64,000 nucleotides of DNA from Variovorax sp. WS11 (GTDB lineage Bacteria > Pseudomonadota > Gammaproteobacteria > Burkholderiales > Burkholderiaceae_C). The stretch's first letter is position 1, and every line of letters begins with the position of its first letter. Of the stretch, positions 33,059-41,856 are shown in pieces. Made by a program: the position numbers and the translations under genes. Location: NCBI RefSeq assembly GCF_010499245.1, contig NZ_JAAGOW010000001.1:2790001-2854000 (forward strand), read 5' to 3'. The notes under the pieces were generated by a model. The model worked only from the letters and a program-made list of their open reading frames with translations, ran no database searches and was not told the DNA's origin.

Positions 33059-33945
33059 CGGCCGGTTCCCCCGGCCAGGCCGAGCATCGTGCGGGCCTCG
33101 CGCGGATTCGCGATCTCGCCGCCCAGGCTCTCGATGATGTCGCGCGCCTTGGCCACCAGCTGCGCATTGCTCTCGGCCAGCACGCCTTTTGCGAGATAGA
33201 TGTTGTCCTCCATGCCCACGCGCACATGGCCGCCCAGCAGCCAGGCCTGCGCCACGATCGGGAACTCCATGCGGCCGATGCCGAAGGCGCTCCAGAAAGC
33301 GCCGCGCGGCAGCATGTCGCGCGCGTACAGCACGGTCTGCGGCGTGGGCATGAAGCCGTACTTCACGCCCAGCACCAGGGTCCACATCGCGGGCCCCTCG
33401 AGCGTGCCGTCGGCGATCAGGTCCAGCGCCAGGTGGATGTCGCCGGAATCGAAGATCTCGAGCTCGGGCTTCACGCCCGCCTCGCGGATCACCTTGGCCA
33501 TGCGACGCACGTTCTTCGGCGTGTTGATGACCACGTCGGGACCGGAATTCATGGTGTTGAGGTCCAGCGAGCAGACGTCGGGCTTGATCAGCGCGATGTG
33601 CTCGACGCGTTTCTCGGGCGGCAGCAGGCTGGTGCCGGGCGCGTAGACCTTGGGGTCGTCCTCGCTCGGGATGAAGCGGCCGCCGGGGCCGGTGGTCAGA
33701 TTGATGATCAGCTCGCGGTTCTGCTTGCGGATACGGTCCACCACGTCGCGGTAGAGCTCGACCTGCATCGAGGGCCTGCCGCTCTCGGGGTCGCGTACAT
33801 GGATGTGCACCTGGCCCGCGCCGGCCTCGGCGGCGGCCAGGCACTCGTCGGCGATCTGGGCGGGCGTGATGGGCAGGTGCGGCGTCTGCTCTGGTTTCAC
33901 CAGGTTGCCGGTGACGGCGCAGGTGATCAAGGTTTTCGCGTTCAC
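33055..33945 (-). CDS. BKACE family protein (beta-keto acid cleavage enzyme, DUF849)
   Basis: The 296-residue TIM-barrel enzyme belongs to the 3-keto-5-aminohexanoate cleavage family, which splits beta-keto acids with acetyl-CoA into an acyl-CoA and acetoacetate. The zinc motif HIHVRDP (residue ~48), the substrate-binding LIINLTTGPGG and the later LGGHVRVGMEDN are visible. The start is GTG at 33945, overlapping the TGA of the SDR gene; there is no ATG before the conserved core. The position between a dehydrogenase and an oxidoreductase suggests it cleaves a beta-keto acid made by the SDR. Confidence 0.9.
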   Translation of the reverse strand: MNAKTLITCAVTGNLVKPEQTPHLPITPAQIADECLAAAEAGAGQVHIHVRDPESGRPSMQVELYRDVVDRIRKQNRELIINLTTGPGGRFIPSEDDPKVYAPGTSLLPPEKRVEHIALIKPDVCSLDLNTMNSGPDVVINTPKNVRRMAKVIREAGVKPELEIFDSGDIHLALDLIADGTLEGPAMWTLVLGVKYGFMPTPQTVLYARDMLPRGAFWSAFGIGRMEFPIVAQAWLLGGHVRVGMEDNIYLAKGVLAESNAQLVAKARDIIESLGGEIANPREARTMLGLAGGTGR

Positions 33946-34707
33946 AGGTGCCTCCCCCCATCCACCACGATGCGCGTGCCCGTCACGAAGCGCAGCGTGG
34001 TTGCCAGCGCCTCGACGGTGGCCGCCACGTCGTCCGGCTTGCCGATGCGCCCCAGCGGCGTGGTCGTCGCCATCTTGGCCTTGAAGTCCTCGCCGCGCCC
34101 CGGCACGAAAGACGATTCGACCGCCCCCGGCGAGACCGAAACCACCCGCACCGCAGGCGCGAGCGCCTTGGCCAGCGCATCGCCCACCACGTCCAGCCCG
34201 GCCTTGGCCGCCACGTAGGCCAGGTTGCTGCCGACGCCGGTGAAGCCCGCGATCGAGGAGATGTTGACCACCAGCCCGTCGCCGCCGGCCTTGAGCAGCG
34301 GCGCGAAGGCGCGGATGGTGGCGAAGACGCCGCGGAAGTTGGCGCGCATCAGCTCGTCGATGAGCTCGTCGGTCAGGCCGTCGAGGTCGGCGGCGGCCAC
34401 GGGCCGGGTGTGGCCCGCGCTGTTGACCAGGATGTCGCAGCGGCCGTAGCGCTCGTTCACGTCGGCCGCGGCCTTCTGCAGGCTGGGCGTGTCGACGATG
34501 TCGGCGCGCAGCGCGGCATGGCGCTGGCCGGCCGCGGCGGGCAGCGAGGCCGCGCGCTGGGCCGCGTCGTCGGCGCCGCGGTGCAGCAGCACGCAGCTGG
34601 CACCGAGCGCCGCGAGGCGCTGCGCCGTGGCGTAGCCGATGGCGCCGAGGCCGCCTGAGTGATGACGGACGACCCGCCGTCGAGTCGGGTGTGGGATCGA
34701 AGCTCAT
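33942..34707 (-). pseudogene. Short-chain dehydrogenase/reductase with broken 5' end
   Basis: The body is a normal SDR: GGLGAIGYATAQRLAALGAS (cofactor loop, TG missing), NSAGHTRPVA, NISSIAGF and the catalytic AYVAAKAG with Tyr-x3-Lys, ending GTRIVVDGGRHL. In the frame of the body no ATG, GTG or TTG occurs between an upstream stop and the cofactor loop; the first in-frame start (GTG 34592) would delete that loop. The likely original ATG at 34707 (MSFDPTPDSTAG) is out of frame, so one or more small indels near 34655-34680 separate the two. It is either a decaying gene or a sequencing error. Confidence 0.72.
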
Positions 34708-34757
34708 GCGATGGACGTCTGGCAAGAGTGGATTCGGGAATGGGCGGGCGGGGAACT

Positions 34758-35597
34758 TCATCTCGCCGGGCTCGAGCACAAAGTCATGCTGCAGCGTCGC
34801 GGCTTCACGTCGCGCTGCGCCTCGAAGCGGCCGATCAGCCGGCGCGTGACGCCGAACACCGGGTCGCTCTCCAGGTTTTCGTCGTCGTCGGCGAAGACCT
34901 GCGTGATCAGCACCTTGTGCCCCGGCTTGCTCACCATGAAGTGCAGGTGCGCCGGCCGGTTGGGGTGGCGCTGCTGCGCGCGCAGCAGCTGGCCGCAGGG
35001 CCCGTCGGTCGGCACCGGGTAGCCGGCCGGGCGCACGGTGTGGAACTGGAAGCGGCCCTCGGCATCGGTCTCGAAGCGGCCGCGCAGGTTCATGTCGTCC
35101 TGCTGCGGGTCCTGGTTCTCGTAGAGGCCCGCGGGCGAGGCCTGCCAGGCATCGACGATGGCGCCCGCGAGCGGCCGCCCCTGCGTGTCGCGGACCACCC
35201 CCGTCACTTCGAGCGGCACGCCCGGCGTGTCGCAGCGCGCGATCGATTCGCCCGCCCGGCACAGCGGCGCGTTGGCCCGCCAGAAGGGCCCGAGCAGCGC
35301 GGCGGGCGATTCGCCCTGCGGGTCCTGGTTGTTCAGCAGCGCGACCAGGGTGGAGACCCCCAGCAGATCGGCCGCCAGCACCACCTCGTTCTTCTTCTCG
35401 CCGGTGGCCTGGCCGATGGCGACGATGAACTCGAGCGCCTGCTCGAACTCCTCTTCGCCGAGGCGCACTTCCTGCACGAAGGCATGGAGGTGGCGGGTGA
35501 GCGCCGCCATCACGGTGCGCAGGCGCTCGTCGGGCGTGCGGGACATGGCGGCGGTCGCCATGCGGAGCACGGAATCGGGGGTGGTCACGATGTTCAT
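34758..35597 (-). CDS. Intradiol ring-cleavage dioxygenase (hydroxyquinol/catechol 1,2-type), C-terminus frameshifted
   Basis: This non-haem Fe(III) enzyme opens catechol-type rings between the hydroxyls. The N-terminal catechol-dioxygenase helix domain and the catalytic beta-sandwich carry the four iron ligands: Tyr in SPAGLYENQ, Tyr in RPAGYPVPTDGP, and two His in NRPAHLHFMV. The last ~19 residues (VKPRRCSMTLCSS...) are unlike the family. Reading one frame over from about 34808 gives EAATLQHDFVLEPGEM, the expected ending, so a single-base loss is likely. It is the first gene of the operon, next to the LacI operator. Confidence 0.85.
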   Translation of the reverse strand: MNIVTTPDSVLRMATAAMSRTPDERLRTVMAALTRHLHAFVQEVRLGEEEFEQALEFIVAIGQATGEKKNEVVLAADLLGVSTLVALLNNQDPQGESPAALLGPFWRANAPLCRAGESIARCDTPGVPLEVTGVVRDTQGRPLAGAIVDAWQASPAGLYENQDPQQDDMNLRGRFETDAEGRFQFHTVRPAGYPVPTDGPCGQLLRAQQRHPNRPAHLHFMVSKPGHKVLITQVFADDDENLESDPVFGVTRRLIGRFEAQRDVKPRRCSMTLCSSPAR

Positions 35598-35614
35598 GGG
35601 GCCTTGGTGGTTGT

Positions 35615-35630
35615 CTGCAAACGTTTGCAG
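35615..35630. promoter_or_regulatory. LacI-family operator palindrome
   Basis: CTGCAAACGTTTGCAG is a perfect 16-bp palindrome with the central CG typical of LacI-type operators. It lies 18 bp ahead of the dioxygenase start and 105 bp ahead of the divergent LacI gene. A one-sided match, ATCGTTTGCAT at 35721-35731, lies just before the LacI ATG and may be a secondary half-site. Confidence 0.82.
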
Positions 35631-35734
35631 ATTATGACGTCGAAGAATTTCACCAAAAAATCGGGGTTTACGAGAGTCCCCAATGAAAACAAGGCGATAC
35701 TCTTGGCATCAACGAAATCAATCGTTTGCATGAA

Positions 35735-36757
35735 ATGAGCCCACAACCGCCTTCCACGGTCACGATCCGCGACGTCGCGCTGGCCGCCGGCGTGCATGTC
35801 TCGACCGTCTCGCGCGCCCTCAGCCCGGACAAGCGCGGCCTGATCAGCGAGGAAGTGCTGCGCGTGGTCGAGGAGGCGGCGCAGCGCCTGGGCTACCGGC
35901 CCAACCGCGCTGCCTCGGCCCTGCGCACCGGCCGCACCCACACCATTGGCGTGCTGGTGCCCGACATCACCAACCCGGTGTTCCCGCCCATCCTCCAGGG
36001 CGTCGAGGCCAGCGCCGCGGCGCGCGGCTACTTCGTGTTCGTGACCAACGTGATGGACCCCGCGCTCGCCCGCCCGGTGGTCGAGCGCATGCTGGCGCAG
36101 CAGGTCGACGGGCTGGTGATGGCGATCGCCATGCGCGACGACCCGCTCATCGACTACCTGCAGAAGGCCGGCATGCACACGGTGCTGGTGAACCGCGCCG
36201 ACGAGAGCGGGCGCTTACCTGCGGTGGTCAGCGACGACCGGCTGGCGATGAAGCTGGCAGTGGATCACCTCGTCGCAGCCGGCCACCGGCGCATCGCGCA
36301 TCTGGCCGGACCGCAGAACGTGCCCACCGGCGTGGCCCGGCGCCAGGGCGTGGAGCAGGCGCTGCGCGACCGCGGTCTGGCGCTGGCCGCGGTCGCCGAA
36401 TGCGAGAGCTACAGCCGCGAGGCCGGCCGCCAGGCCATGGAGCAACTGCTCGCGCAGAACGAGCGGCCCGAGGCCGTCGTGTGCTGCAACGACCTCGTGG
36501 CCCTGGGCGCCTACGACCTGATGCGCGCCCAAGGCTTGCGCGTGCCGCAGGACATCTCGATCACCGGCCACAACGACATGCCGCTGGTCGACATGGTCGA
36601 TCCGCCCCTCACCACCATCCGCCTGCCGCACCGCGAACTGGGCTGGCGCGCGGCCGAGATGCTGTTCGATGAGATCGAGGGCAAGTCGCTGTCGGCTTCC
36701 ACCGTGGTGCTGCGGCCGGAGCTGGTGGTTCGGGAGTCGACGCGCAGGGTGGCTTAA
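35735..36757 (+). CDS. LacI family transcriptional regulator
   Basis: The 340-residue repressor has a textbook LacI DNA-binding domain (TIRDVALAAGVHVSTVSRAL, then the hinge region YRPNRAASALRTGRT) and a periplasmic-binding-like effector core with IGVLVPDITNPVFPPILQG. The ATG at 35735 is used; a TTG nine bases earlier would overlap the half-operator. It is divergent from the intradiol dioxygenase operon and a perfect palindromic operator lies between them, so it most likely represses that operon until an aromatic-derived inducer binds. Confidence 0.94.
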   Translation: MSPQPPSTVTIRDVALAAGVHVSTVSRALSPDKRGLISEEVLRVVEEAAQRLGYRPNRAASALRTGRTHTIGVLVPDITNPVFPPILQGVEASAAARGYFVFVTNVMDPALARPVVERMLAQQVDGLVMAIAMRDDPLIDYLQKAGMHTVLVNRADESGRLPAVVSDDRLAMKLAVDHLVAAGHRRIAHLAGPQNVPTGVARRQGVEQALRDRGLALAAVAECESYSREAGRQAMEQLLAQNERPEAVVCCNDLVALGAYDLMRAQGLRVPQDISITGHNDMPLVDMVDPPLTTIRLPHRELGWRAAEMLFDEIEGKSLSASTVVLRPELVVRESTRRVA

Positions 36758-36772
36758 CAGGCGCCCGCGCCC

Positions 36773-36994
36773 TTAGCCCCGTGTGCTGTGATCAGTGCCC
36801 GCCTGCGTCGCGGCGCGCAGCAGGGCCGGTACTTCGCTGCGGCCGATCCCCAGATCGAGCAGCTCGTGCTCGCTCATCGCTGCAAGCTGCAGCGCCTGGC
36901 GGCGCGCACGGCGGCGTGCGGCCAAGCGCGCGAGGCCGCTGGCGAATACCCGCATCAGCGATTCGATCAACGGCAGTTGCATCCTCAATTCCAT
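36773..36994 (-). CDS. DUF1127 domain-containing small protein
   Basis: The 73-residue, arginine-rich protein ends in the DUF1127 helix pair (LAAMSEHELLDLGIGRSEVP). Some DUF1127 proteins bind RNA or affect phosphate and virulence gene control, but most are uncharacterised. It is divergent from a LysR gene across 89 bp, and the dyad overlapping the LysR start could also affect this promoter. It converges on the LacI gene with a 15-bp gap. Confidence 0.86.
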   Translation of the reverse strand: MELRMQLPLIESLMRVFASGLARLAARRRARRQALQLAAMSEHELLDLGIGRSEVPALLRAATQAGTDHSTRG

Positions 36995-37070
36995 CGCGCT
37001 TCTCCTGTCATGGAGCCCGATGGTGCGCTGCCGCGTGCTATTGTGGAAGTTGAGATTTCTGAAGCCACCA

Positions 37071-37085
37071 ATCAGGATTCCTGAT
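37071..37085. promoter_or_regulatory. LysR box (T-N11-A dyad) over the LysR start codon
   Basis: ATCAGGA-T-TCCTGAT is an exact 7-1-7 inverted repeat containing T-N11-A (37072 to 37084). It overlaps the ATG of the LysR gene at 37084 and lies 77 bp from the divergent DUF1127 start, as expected for an autoregulatory LysR site. Confidence 0.72.
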
Positions 37086-37974
37086 GCGTCACCTGAACCT
37101 CGACCAGCTCCGCACCCTGGTCGCCATCGCCGACCTCGGCACCTTCTCCGCTGCCGCGCAGGCCCTGCACCTGGCGCAGCCCACCGTGAGCCTCCATGTC
37201 AGCGAGCTCGAATCGCGCCTCGCCGCGCCGCTGGTCGTGCGCGGTGCGCGGCGCGTCACGCCCACCCCGGCCGGCGCAGTGCTGGTGGAGCGCGGCCGGC
37301 GCCTTTTGCGTGACGCAGACGACGCGATCGACGCGGTACGCCGCCAGCACCAGGGCCTGGCCGGCCAGGTGCGCATCGGTTGCAGCACCACCAGCGTGGT
37401 GGTCGACCTGCTGCCGCCGGTGTTCCATGCGTTGCTCGAGCGCTACCCCGACATCGTGCTGACGCCCAGCTTCCTGGGCTCGGCCTATTCGGTCTCCGGT
37501 CTGCTGGCCGGCACGCTGGACCTGGCCATCATCGCGCTGCCGCAGCCTGCGACGCCGGGCGTGGCGCTGACGCCCTGGCGCGAGCAACCCATGATGGCCT
37601 TCGTGCCGGCGCGCTGGCAGGCGCCGCGCCGCGCCACGCCTGCGTGGCTGGCGCAGCACCCGCTGATCATGAACCAGCCGGGTTCGCGCATGTACGAACT
37701 GACCATGGAGTGGTTCGGCCGCGCGGGCTTCGCGCCGCGCGCGCGCATCGAGCACGACTACGACGTCGCGATGCGCGGCCTGGTCGCCGCAGGCTACGGC
37801 GTGGCGCTGCTGCCCGCACCCGACGACGGGACGACCGCCCACGCCGGCGAGCATGTGCAGACGCTGCCGCTGAGCCCCAAGCTCACGCGCCACCTGGCCA
37901 TTGCGTACCGGGCGCACGGCGCCCTCGACGGCGCTACGCAGCGCGTGATCGAGACGTTGCTGGAATTCGCCTGA
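37084..37974 (+). CDS. LysR family transcriptional regulator
   Basis: The 296-residue regulator starts MRHLNLDQLRTLVAIADLGT with helix-turn-helix AQALHLAQPTVSLHVSELES, followed by the effector-binding domain (GLAGQVRIGCSTTSVVVDLL onward). The start ATG lies inside the dyad described above, so bound protein would also cover its own initiation region. The DUF1127 gene is divergent, a pairing often seen in Burkholderiales and Rhizobiales, and is the probable target. The glutaminase gene converges with a 6-bp gap. Confidence 0.92.
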   Translation: MRHLNLDQLRTLVAIADLGTFSAAAQALHLAQPTVSLHVSELESRLAAPLVVRGARRVTPTPAGAVLVERGRRLLRDADDAIDAVRRQHQGLAGQVRIGCSTTSVVVDLLPPVFHALLERYPDIVLTPSFLGSAYSVSGLLAGTLDLAIIALPQPATPGVALTPWREQPMMAFVPARWQAPRRATPAWLAQHPLIMNQPGSRMYELTMEWFGRAGFAPRARIEHDYDVAMRGLVAAGYGVALLPAPDDGTTAHAGEHVQTLPLSPKLTRHLAIAYRAHGALDGATQRVIETLLEFA

Positions 37975-37980
37975 GCCAGG

Positions 37981-38895
37981 CTAGAACACCGACAGCCCGG
38001 TCTTCGCGACGAACAGCTCCAGCGCCTTCCTGCCCAGCAGCGAATTGCCCGTCGCATCCAGCGCGGGCGACCAGACGCACAGCGTGAGCTGGTCCGGCAC
38101 CACGGCCACGATGCCGCCGCCCACGCCGCTCTTGCAGGGCAGGCCGATCGAGAAGGCGACGTCGCCGGCGGCATCGTAGGTGCCGCAGGTCAGCATCAGC
38201 GCGTTGATGCGGCGCGTGTGGCGCTCGGTCGTGATGTCGGCCTCGCCGCCGCGCGGATGACGGCCGTCGCGACACAGGAAGCCGGCGGCGCGCGCCAGCT
38301 GCACGCAGCTCATGCGCAGGGCGCACTGGTGGAAGTACAGGTCGAGCACCGATTCGACCGCGTTGTCGAGCTTGCCGAAGCTCTTCATGAAGTTCGCCAG
38401 CGCGTAGTTGCGGTAGCCCGTCGCGGCCTCGGAGGCGGCCACTTCGGGGTCGAAGCCGATGGGCTCGCCGCAGAGGCTCGCCATCAGCGCGAGCAGCTCG
38501 GCCTTGGCATCGCCGTCGCAGAGCAGCCGGTCGGCCACCGCGATGGCGCCGGCATTGATGAAGGGGTTGCGCGGCTTGCCGTGCTCGCTCTCGAGCTGCA
38601 CCAGCGAATTGAAGGGGTTGCCCGAGGGCTCGCGGCCGATGCGCTCCCACAGCGCATCGCCGAGGTGCCGCATGGCCAGCGTGAGCGTGAAGAGCTTGGA
38701 GATGCTCTGGATCGAGAAGGGCGTTGCCGCATCGCCGGCCGAGGCCTCTGCGCCCTGGCAGGTGCGCAGCGCAATACCGAACTGCTGCGCCGGCACGCGC
38801 GCGAGCGCGGGGATGTAGCTGGCCACCGTGCCGCCCTGGCCCAGCAGCGGGCGGATCTCTTCGTCAATCTCGTCGAGGAGGGGCTGGAAGTTCAT
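37981..38895 (-). CDS. glsA: Glutaminase A
   Basis: The 304-residue serine-type enzyme hydrolyses glutamine to glutamate and ammonia. The beta-lactamase-like active site is FSIQSISKLFTLTLA (Ser-x-x-Lys, residue ~66), with NPFINAGAIAVADRL and the later KSGVGGGIVAVVP. The length matches the bacterial GlsA family. The start at 38895 is favoured because GGAG sits nine bases ahead; an ATG at 38904 would have no spacing from it. It stands alone, with an EamA transporter gene 44 bp upstream on the same strand. Confidence 0.94.
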   Translation of the reverse strand: MNFQPLLDEIDEEIRPLLGQGGTVASYIPALARVPAQQFGIALRTCQGAEASAGDAATPFSIQSISKLFTLTLAMRHLGDALWERIGREPSGNPFNSLVQLESEHGKPRNPFINAGAIAVADRLLCDGDAKAELLALMASLCGEPIGFDPEVAASEAATGYRNYALANFMKSFGKLDNAVESVLDLYFHQCALRMSCVQLARAAGFLCRDGRHPRGGEADITTERHTRRINALMLTCGTYDAAGDVAFSIGLPCKSGVGGGIVAVVPDQLTLCVWSPALDATGNSLLGRKALELFVAKTGLSVF

Positions 38896-38939
38896 CGCTC
38901 GCATCTCCGTGTGGCGTGCAGCCGGACAGATTCTCTTCT

Positions 38940-39869
38940 TCAGCTTGCGCGGTGAATGGATTCGGCCTGCACCGTCGGGCTCGTCCTCCGGTTCACCAGC
39001 ACGATGCCTAGCGCCACGCCCGCCAGCGCCAGCACCAGTTGCAGCGTGAGCGGCTCGTCGAGCAGCACCACGCCGAACACCAGCGCGAACAGCGGCGTGA
39101 GGAAGGTGAAGGACGAGATGCGCGTGGCCGGGTAGTGCCGCAGCATCCACATCCAGGCCAGGTAGCTCGCGAAGGCGCCGATCGCGGTCTGCAGCGAGAT
39201 CGAGAACCAGGCGTAGCCCGAGTAGGCGAAGCCCCAGCGCTCGCCCAGCGCCAGCGACAGCAGAGGCGACACCGCGGCCGTGACCGCAATTTGATAGAAG
39301 AGCGTCTTCTCGGCGCTGGCGGTGGCGAGCCGCGTGGTGCGGATCGCGAGCGTGGTCAGGCCCCACAGCACGCCGGCCACCAGCGCCAGCGCGTCGCCGT
39401 GCAATTGACCGGTGCCGCTGTGGCCGAAGCTCTCGCTGAAGGCCAGCACCACGCCGGTGAAGGCGATGGCCAGTCCCAGCCACTGCACGCCGCGCAGGCG
39501 CTCGGCCGGCACGAAGCGCGGCAGCAGCAACGCCACCACGAAGGGCGAGGTGTAGAGGAACACGGTGAGCCGCGATGCCGTCGTGTGCTGCAGTCCGATG
39601 TAGATGCAGACGAACTCGCCGGCAAACAGCAGGCCGGCGATCAGGCCACCGGCCAGCGTGCCATCGCGCTCGAACAATGGCACGCGGCGCCACAGGCACC
39701 ACAGCCACAGCAGCAACACCGCACCCGTCATGCGGATCGAGGCCTGCCACAGCGGCGGCACCTCGGTCACGGTGGTCTTGATCAGGATCTGCTGCAGGCC
39801 CCAGAAGGCGCAGCAGGCGAGCAGCAGGGTGGTGGCGCGGGTGTCGAGGTGGTTCTTGCGTTCGATCAT
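38940..39869 (-). CDS. EamA/DMT superfamily transporter
   Basis: The 309-residue inner-membrane protein has ten predicted helices arranged as two EamA repeats (LLACCAFWGLQQILIKTTVT at the start of the first, ALVAGVLWGLTTLAIRTTRL at the start of the second). These drug/metabolite transporters usually export amino acids or related metabolites; the substrate is unknown. It lies upstream of glsA on the same strand with a short gap, so the two may be co-transcribed, which would link glutamine-derived nitrogen to export, though this is only inference. Confidence 0.9.
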   Translation of the reverse strand: MIERKNHLDTRATTLLLACCAFWGLQQILIKTTVTEVPPLWQASIRMTGAVLLLWLWCLWRRVPLFERDGTLAGGLIAGLLFAGEFVCIYIGLQHTTASRLTVFLYTSPFVVALLLPRFVPAERLRGVQWLGLAIAFTGVVLAFSESFGHSGTGQLHGDALALVAGVLWGLTTLAIRTTRLATASAEKTLFYQIAVTAAVSPLLSLALGERWGFAYSGYAWFSISLQTAIGAFASYLAWMWMLRHYPATRISSFTFLTPLFALVFGVVLLDEPLTLQLVLALAGVALGIVLVNRRTSPTVQAESIHRAS

Positions 39870-39901
39870 TCTTCTTGCTCGGTATGTCTCTGATGACGTT
39901 G

Positions 39902-40399
39902 TCAGGGGCTCGCAACCGGATAGGGCGGCTTGCCGCGCGTGCCGACCATCAGGTCGTCGACGACCAGCTCGACCTCGGGCACGGCGCGTGCCGCCTGTTC
40001 GAGCCGGCGCGCCAGCGCACGCGAGGGCACACAGCCCTGCAGATAGACCCAGCGCCGCTGCACGACGGCCCAGAGGCTGGCGCGCCGCACGCCCGGCACG
40101 GCGGCGAGCGCGGCCTGCACCTGGGGCGCGATGGCCTTGTCGTAGCGGTAGGCATTGCTGTCCTTGCAGCGGCCCTCCAGCCAGCAGCTGGTGCCGCGCT
40201 CCAGCCGCGCATGCATCTGGGAACGACGCTCTTCCTCGGTGTAGAGCGGGCCCTCGGGCACGGGACAGCCGCGCGCGCCCGACGACACCTGGAAGAAGGG
40301 ATCGTCGAACCAGTTCTTCTTCTCGGGGCTGGCGGCGGCCGCCGCGCAGGCCACGGCGAGCAGTGCCGCGGGCGCGCCGCGGCGCAGGCGTGAGGGCAT
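39902..40399 (-). CDS. BON-domain exported protein
   Basis: This 165-residue protein has a signal peptide (RRGAPAALLAVACAAAAASP) and, from about residue 85, a segment matching the BON phospholipid/periplasmic domain (AIAPQVQAALAAVPGVRRAS ... VYLQGCVPSRALARRLEQAA, with the conserved Gly). Two Cys residues (CWLEGRC) may form a disulfide. BON proteins help maintain the envelope. The start at 40399 (MPSRLRRG) gives a sensible signal peptide; longer starts read into arginine-rich sequence. It follows the amidohydrolase gene by 31 bp on the same strand. Confidence 0.72.
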   Translation of the reverse strand: MPSRLRRGAPAALLAVACAAAAASPEKKNWFDDPFFQVSSGARGCPVPEGPLYTEEERRSQMHARLERGTSCWLEGRCKDSNAYRYDKAIAPQVQAALAAVPGVRRASLWAVVQRRWVYLQGCVPSRALARRLEQAARAVPEVELVVDDLMVGTRGKPPYPVASP

Positions 40400-40430
40400 G
40401 GGCCGATCGTAGCCCGCCTTCGCGAAAGCT

Positions 40431-41837
40431 TCAGGCGGGCTTGCCGGGTTGCTGCCGGGCGCGGTGCAGGTCGGCGACCGGATGCACGCGCTGGATCGGC
40501 GCGCGGCTGACATCGCGGCGCGCGATCGTCGCCACCTCGCGCATCAGCGCGCGCGCGTCCCAGTCGACCGGCCAGCCCTTCCACAGGCGCAGCGCGCCGT
40601 GCACGAACACCGCCTCGATCTGGTCGCGGTTCGCGAAGCGCACCAGCTCCCAGCTCAGGTCCCAGCTCGGCACGAACTCGGGCACTTCCAGGTCGAGGAG
40701 CAGGAAGTCGGCGGCCAGGCCCTCGGCGATGCGGCCGGTGAGCGTGCCCAGGCCTGCGGCTTCGGCCCCGCGGTGCGTCGCGTGGTCGAGCCAGAGCCAG
40801 CCGCCGCCGCAGGAGGAGTCGCCCTTGGCCAGGCCTTGCGTGAGGCGCTGGGTGGCCTCGGCGGCGTCCATGAGGCGGAAGCCGTCGGCGCGCGTGCCGT
40901 CGGTCCCCAGGCCGAAGGGCACGCCGAGCATCTCCAGCAGGCCGGCGTCGAGCACCGCATTGCCCTTCCATTGGCTGGCCACCGGGTTGTAGGCCACGGT
41001 GGCGCCGCTGTCGCGCAGGAGGCCCAGCTCGCGCGGCGTCAGCAGGGTGGCATGGGCCAGCAGGGCCGAGGCATTGAGCGCGCCGCAGGCGTGCAGCACT
41101 TCGAGGGGGCGCAGGCCGCGCGCCACCAGCGAGCGTTCGACGGCCGCCAGGTGCTCGTTGACATGCGTCTGGAAGCGCCGGCCGCTTTCGAGCGTGAGCG
41201 CGGCGGCCGCGCGCAGCATGCGGTCGGTCGCGGCCTCGGGGATCGAGATCGCGAGGGATGGGTGCACCAGCGGGTCGTGCTCGAGCCGGGCCAGGAAGGT
41301 CGCGGCCGCATCGAGGATGCGGCGGGCGGCGGCTTCGCCGCCTTCGAGCCCCGCGTCGTTGCAAATCATGCCCAGCACGCAGCGGATGCCGGCATCGCGT
41401 GCGGCGTTGGCCACCGCATCCAGCCCGGCCTCGGAGCGCGTGCCCGCATCGACCACCGTGGTGAAGCCGCCGCGCAGCGACTCCAGCGCCGAGAGCTTGG
41501 CCGAGAGATAGGCCGCGTCGGCGTCGAGCGTGGCCTCCATCGGCACCCAGATGCGGCGGAAGATCTCCGAAGGCTCGCCGAAGGCCAGCGCCTTACCGAA
41601 GGACTGGGTGAGGTGGGTATGGGTGTCGATCAGGCCCGGCATCAGCAGGCGCTGCGGCAGTTCGATGGTGGCGAGGCCGGGATGCGCGGCGCGCACGTCG
41701 GCCAGCGGGCCCACCTGCGCGAAGCGGCCGTCGCGCACCACGACGCCGAGGCCCTGGCGCGGGCCTTCGGGCAGCATCACCCATGCGGGCGCCAGCAACA
41801 ACGGCCGGTCTGGTTGCAGAACTTCGGGAGACAGCAT
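40431..41837 (-). CDS. Amidohydrolase family protein (TRZ/ATZ/cytosine-deaminase-like)
   Basis: The 468-residue metal hydrolase has the metal-binding HTHLTQ (residue ~73), His in RRFQTHVNEH, His in LLAHATLL and the catalytic Asp in FGLGTDGTRAD. This set is typical of the TRZ/ATZ deaminase/chlorohydrolase subgroup acting on N-heterocycles or guanine-like rings. It is the third gene of the operon Bug-TauE-amidohydrolase controlled by the divergent GntR regulator. The importer/exporter partners suggest degradation of an imported nitrogenous compound. Confidence 0.87.
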   Translation of the reverse strand: MLSPEVLQPDRPLLLAPAWVMLPEGPRQGLGVVVRDGRFAQVGPLADVRAAHPGLATIELPQRLLMPGLIDTHTHLTQSFGKALAFGEPSEIFRRIWVPMEATLDADAAYLSAKLSALESLRGGFTTVVDAGTRSEAGLDAVANAARDAGIRCVLGMICNDAGLEGGEAAARRILDAAATFLARLEHDPLVHPSLAISIPEAATDRMLRAAAALTLESGRRFQTHVNEHLAAVERSLVARGLRPLEVLHACGALNASALLAHATLLTPRELGLLRDSGATVAYNPVASQWKGNAVLDAGLLEMLGVPFGLGTDGTRADGFRLMDAAEATQRLTQGLAKGDSSCGGGWLWLDHATHRGAEAAGLGTLTGRIAEGLAADFLLLDLEVPEFVPSWDLSWELVRFANRDQIEAVFVHGALRLWKGWPVDWDARALMREVATIARRDVSRAPIQRVHPVADLHRARQQPGKPA

Positions 41838-41856
41838 GGCACTTCCTTCGATCAGA

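Noticed and set aside
33055..35262. A 735-codon frame joining BKACE to upstream sequence
   Set aside because: Only the BKACE portion from 33945 is real. The upstream part mixes out-of-frame SDR and dioxygenase sequence, although it revealed the dioxygenase's lost C-terminus.
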